Assembly: GCA_963920765.1 (NCBI GenBank)
Contig: OY987252.1
Span: 1,366,501 to 1,430,500, forward strand
Length of the DNA: 64,000 bases
Direction of reading: 5' to 3'
Source of the DNA: Ulota crispa
Taxonomy: Eukaryota; Streptophyta; Bryopsida; Orthotrichales; Orthotrichaceae
The notes under the pieces are model-generated. The model searched no databases. It was not told where the DNA came from and saw only the letters and a list, made by a program, of their open reading frames with translations. Position 1 is the first letter of the stretch. Every line of letters starts with the position of its first letter. This document shows positions 60,911-64,000 of the stretch, piece by piece. The position numbers and the translations under genes were made by a program.

Positions 60911-62330
60911 ATATTGGTGTTTGTACCAATCTCTTATTAGTCAATGCTAAGTGTTTCACTAATAATGTTTAGTCATTCCTTAATTGACTTTCACTAATTG
61001 TAATAGTCTTTTTTTAGTCTTTAGCACCCCATACTATGCTAATTATATTTGGTGTCTGCAAAGATGGTGAGGTTGTTGTACACGTCATGTGATGACATTC
61101 TAGACAATATGTGATTAAACCATAATCCAAATCCAATTGAAGGTTGTGTTTTTATCTTATTTGACTAGAATCAATGGTGCTTTGATTTTCTTGAGTGAAC
61201 AATGGAAGTTTCATGCTTCTTGGTAGACATGTAGATTTGATGTGAGGAGCAAAGGAGTGAGGACTCTCTTTTGCAAAGAGAAGTCCTTAAATTCTCTATT
61301 TTTATTTTTATTTTTTTTATTTTTTTGTTTTTCTCATGCTTTTTGGTTGAATTCTAGTGGCCTTGTGGATTTGTTGTGAAGGGGTGGAGTAGTCAAGGTT
61401 ATTTTGTGTGATGACAAAAGTCCTTCAAGTTTAAATTTTTGTGTTTTTTTTTGTTTTCGTAGTGAATTTTGGTACATAGATTTGTGGATTTGTTGTGAAG
61501 GGAAAAGAAAGGCACATTGTTTCATGCAAAGTCAATCAATCAATATGATTAAGTCTCAAATTTTGTTGCTATTGTTTTTTGGTTTTTTTCATGTTACTTA
61601 GATGAATTTTGGTAGTTTTGTGGATTGAATGGAATTAGTTTGATAGCAATATTTTATATGATGTACTAACATCATTCCTATTTCTATTTGAAAAATATAG
61701 TAGATGAAGCCATAATATACACCCTTGATACTGGAAAAAGGGTCCTTGAGATTGGGCAAAGGGAACTTTGAAAGGAGGTTTTAGAGATAGTTGAGAGCTC
61801 AACAGCTACTAACATTGCCCTATTGGATATGAAATCTATGTTGGCTATTTATTTTGCGGATAAGAAAGCTTTGGTGGCAACTTGGCAAAGCTAGGGAAAG
61901 GCATTATGAGCAAAGCACAAGTAGACACACAACCCATGGAAGTTGAAGATTTGCATATCAAAGTAGATGGAAGTTTTGGCACGGTAAAAAAGGTGCAACA
62001 AGAAAAAAACAAGGCTGAGGAAATTATGTGTCCATATGCCATGGATGTGAAAGATGAGATAATTTAATGCAACTCTTCCTATCACGGACATAGAAATAGA
62101 AAAATAATCGATAAGATCTAGGAATGAACTTGGATTTAAAGATGAAGAAACAAATATCAAAGAAGGTGAGCAATGGCTTCTAAAAACATGTTGTCGAATC
62201 CAAACAATACTTTGGCCTAGACCTCTATATATGCTCTAATCTAAAGTGAAAGAAATCTAAAGTAAAAATTATTCTAAAGTCAAAAGTGAAAAAAACAGAA
62301 TGTTCCATAGTAATGTCCCTAATATTATCC
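60911..62330. other. Non-coding; would include LTR of the retroelement at its right
   Basis: An open stretch at 61882-62067 (MAKLGKGIMSKAQVDTQPME) matches nothing I know. A purine-rich stretch read on the - strand (GAGAAGGGGATAAT, about 62322-62340) lies just after the gypsy coding end and is probably the polypurine tract. The LTR border could not be set. Confidence 0.4.
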
Positions 62331-62339
62331 CCTTCTCAA

Positions 62340-64000
62340 GCGACAAGTCCCAAGAGGAGTCCTATGCGTATCCGGATAAAGTTGATAAAAGTCTTGTACC
62401 ATTTCTGGTGCATTTACAAGATTTTTGGCTGGTTCCCACGTTTGCTTGTTGATATTATAACCGCTCTAATGTACCAAATACTCTACTTTGCTCCACCTTT
62501 GTCATAAGTCTAATACCTGTTCTACCTCATATTCATCGTGATTCTCAATTTCGACACTTGGCGGTGGCGGTTGTATTCTTTTTGGAAAATGTGACTGCCA
62601 ATAAGGTTCTAAAAGAGATACATGAAAAATTGGATGTATTTTTATAGAAGCTGGTAGCTCCAAACGGTATGCCACTGGGTTGATCTGCTTTAGAATGACA
62701 AATGGTTCTAATCTCCGGAAGTCTAATTTGTCACATGGCTGCTTGGTTTTAATATTCTGTTGAATAAGCCATACCTTATCTCCGATTTGAAAATCAGGTG
62801 CTTGATTGTGATATTTGTCCGCAGTTGTCTTGTAAGACTTTTGGGCGGATTGTAATTGGAGCTTCAAAATATCTTGAATTTGCGATAATTGCCTTGCAAA
62901 GTTGTCAGCTGCCGGGTTATTATTTGCTGGTGAACTTAACAAATCAAGCTTTGGATGATAGCCATAATTGAAATAAAATGGTATTTGTTGAGTTGAAGCA
63001 TGAAAAATATTATTGTATGTAAACTCCGCTAATGGCAAATATGTTGTTCAGTTGTTTTGCTGATAATTAATACTACATTGTAAATATTGCTCAAAGACTT
63101 GATTAACCCGTTCTATTTGACCATCAGTTTGAAGACGAAAAGCTGAAGTGAGATTGATCTCTACCTCCAATATCTCAAAAAGATATCTCCAAAACTTTGA
63201 TACAATTTGAGGTACTCAATTTGATACAATATTGTCTGATAAACTGTGATATCGATACACATTATCAAGAAATAGTCTTGCTGTATCTTCACTTAATGAA
63301 ATCTTCTTGCAAAGGACAAAGTATGTCATTTTTGTAAACCAATCCATCACAACAAAGATGCTGTTGAATGAATCTGATGGTGGCAAATCCGTGATAAAAT
63401 CCATAAAAACTGAAAACCATAGCCGACGTGGAATAGACAACAATTGCAAAAATCCATAAAAATAATGCCGAGGATTTTTAGATCTTGAACAAATGTCACA
63501 AGAGGTAACAAAATCCTTCACATTCTTCTATATTTGAGGCCACTAAAAATCTCTAGAAATTAGTTTCAAAATCTTATTGTGTCTAAAATGACCCGCGGTT
63601 GAGAAGACATGACGGAATTGAATAATGCAAAATTGTGTTGGATCTTCTAGAATGAACAAACATTCTTCAAAATATAACAAATTTCCATCCACCTTAAAAT
63701 TGTCTTCTTCACCAATGCGACGCTTGATGTCGAGGGTTACACAATCTCCAATAGTTGCAATGCGCACTTGGTTGAAGAAATCCCCAATTATAGGTGATGG
63801 TATAACTGTAGCGTAAAAACAAAATAATTCTAGCTTCAACAAAATTTTATACTATTGATCAAATGTTATTTCTCCAGCTTTCGGCGCAAAATATGACCTT
63901 CTTGATAAAACTTCAATTAGTCCTTGTTGCTTCCTTAGTGAATATGTGATAATAAAGTCAAACCGAGATAGAGACATATTCCATCAAATTTGATGTTGAT
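62340..64000 (-). pseudogene. Ty3/gypsy chromovirus pol fragment: RNase H end, integrase, chromodomain
   Basis: Reads on the - strand from the window edge. RNase H tail: LSRFDFIITYSLRKQQGLIE, VLSRRSYFAPKAGEITFDQ. Integrase zinc finger: FSTAGHFRHNKILKLISRDF (HH) then VKDFVTSCDICSRSKN (CC). Core: FMDFITDLPPSDSFNSIFVV, LFLDNVYRYHSLSDNIVSN, LQTDGQIERVNQVFEQYLQ, LAEFTYNN. C-terminal part: IGDKVWLIQQNIKTKQP, PVAYRLELPASIKIHPIFHV. Chromodomain: EVEQVLDL, stop, QRWSKVEYLVH, stop, SGYNINKQTWEPAKNL. The integrase places the cDNA copy and the chromodomain guides it to chromatin. Stops occur after SN (63216), at NN*TTY, at 62502 and at 62466. The second catalytic Asp is Asn (SN where SD is expected). Gag, protease and reverse transcriptase lie beyond the window. 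Confidence 0.92.

Noticed and set aside
1..64000. tRNA, rRNA, CRISPR arrays, bacterial-type operons or riboswitches
   Set aside because: None seen. The direct repeats present are tandem satellites without the spacer structure of CRISPR, and the genes are plant transposon genes.

Overview
This is nuclear DNA of a streptophyte, most likely a land plant with a large, transposon-rich genome. The DNA is AT-rich. There are GT-AG introns, no bacterial-type genes, several copies of plant En/Spm (CACTA) tnp2 transposase with its usual domains (transposase-associated, Transposase_21, DUF4218, DUF4216), a chromovirus-type Ty3/gypsy pol fragment and a mitochondrial rpl5 fragment. The rpl5 protein looks more like a non-seed plant than a flowering plant, but this is only suggestive. 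I see no intact host gene. Almost every recognisable coding stretch is a decayed mobile element or a gene fragment.

Layout. 0-0.56 kb: mitochondrial rpl5 pseudogene. 1-3.2 kb: tnp2 C-terminal half, + strand (copy 1). 5.3-6.2 kb: a GC-rich 28-bp repeat followed by a degenerate 45-50-bp repeat. 8.0-8.6 kb: FCP1-like phosphatase pseudogene, + strand. 14.1-20.4 kb: tnp2 copy E3, + strand, broken by three insertions: a 637-bp element (14481-15117), a 3.43-kb CAC-ended element (15399-18827) and a 738-bp element (19642-20379). 23.4-24.1 kb: second FCP1-like fragment, - strand. 24.6-28.1 kb plus 49.5-50.95 kb: one tnp2 gene, E1, on the - strand, split by a 21,342-bp CACTA element, E2 (28120-49461). 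E2 is flanked by CTT on both sides, and removing it restores the E1 reading frame exactly. E2 carries its own decayed tnp2 (- strand, 30.4-38.5 kb) and a divergent second gene (+ strand, 45.9-48.2 kb). E1 also holds a 633-bp element, a 761-bp element and a 175-bp fold-back CACTA MITE. 52.8-53.1 kb: GC-rich ~100-bp repeats. 54.9-55.65 kb: second copy of the 738-bp family. 56.7-58.8 kb: two adjoining satellites (130-bp and 103-bp units). 59.8-60.2 kb: En/Spm-associated protein remnant. 60.6-60.9 kb: 52-bp tandem repeat. 62.3-64 kb: chromovirus RNase H-integrase-chromodomain, - strand.

The most unusual observation is a set of three non-autonomous element families (A 633-637 bp, B 736-738 bp, C 761 bp). 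All start GGGT and end ACCC, and all have perfect 4-bp target duplications of differing sequence (TAGC, TTAA, ATTG, ACAT, TATA). For families A and B, disrupted coding sequence on both sides confirms the insertion points. These termini do not match any common plant superfamily I can name with confidence. The relative order of events can be read: tnp2 copies E1 and E3 are the oldest layer, and the GGGT elements, the CAC elements and E2 inserted into them later. Most premature stops fit C-to-T (or G-to-A) changes, as expected for methylated, silenced repeats.
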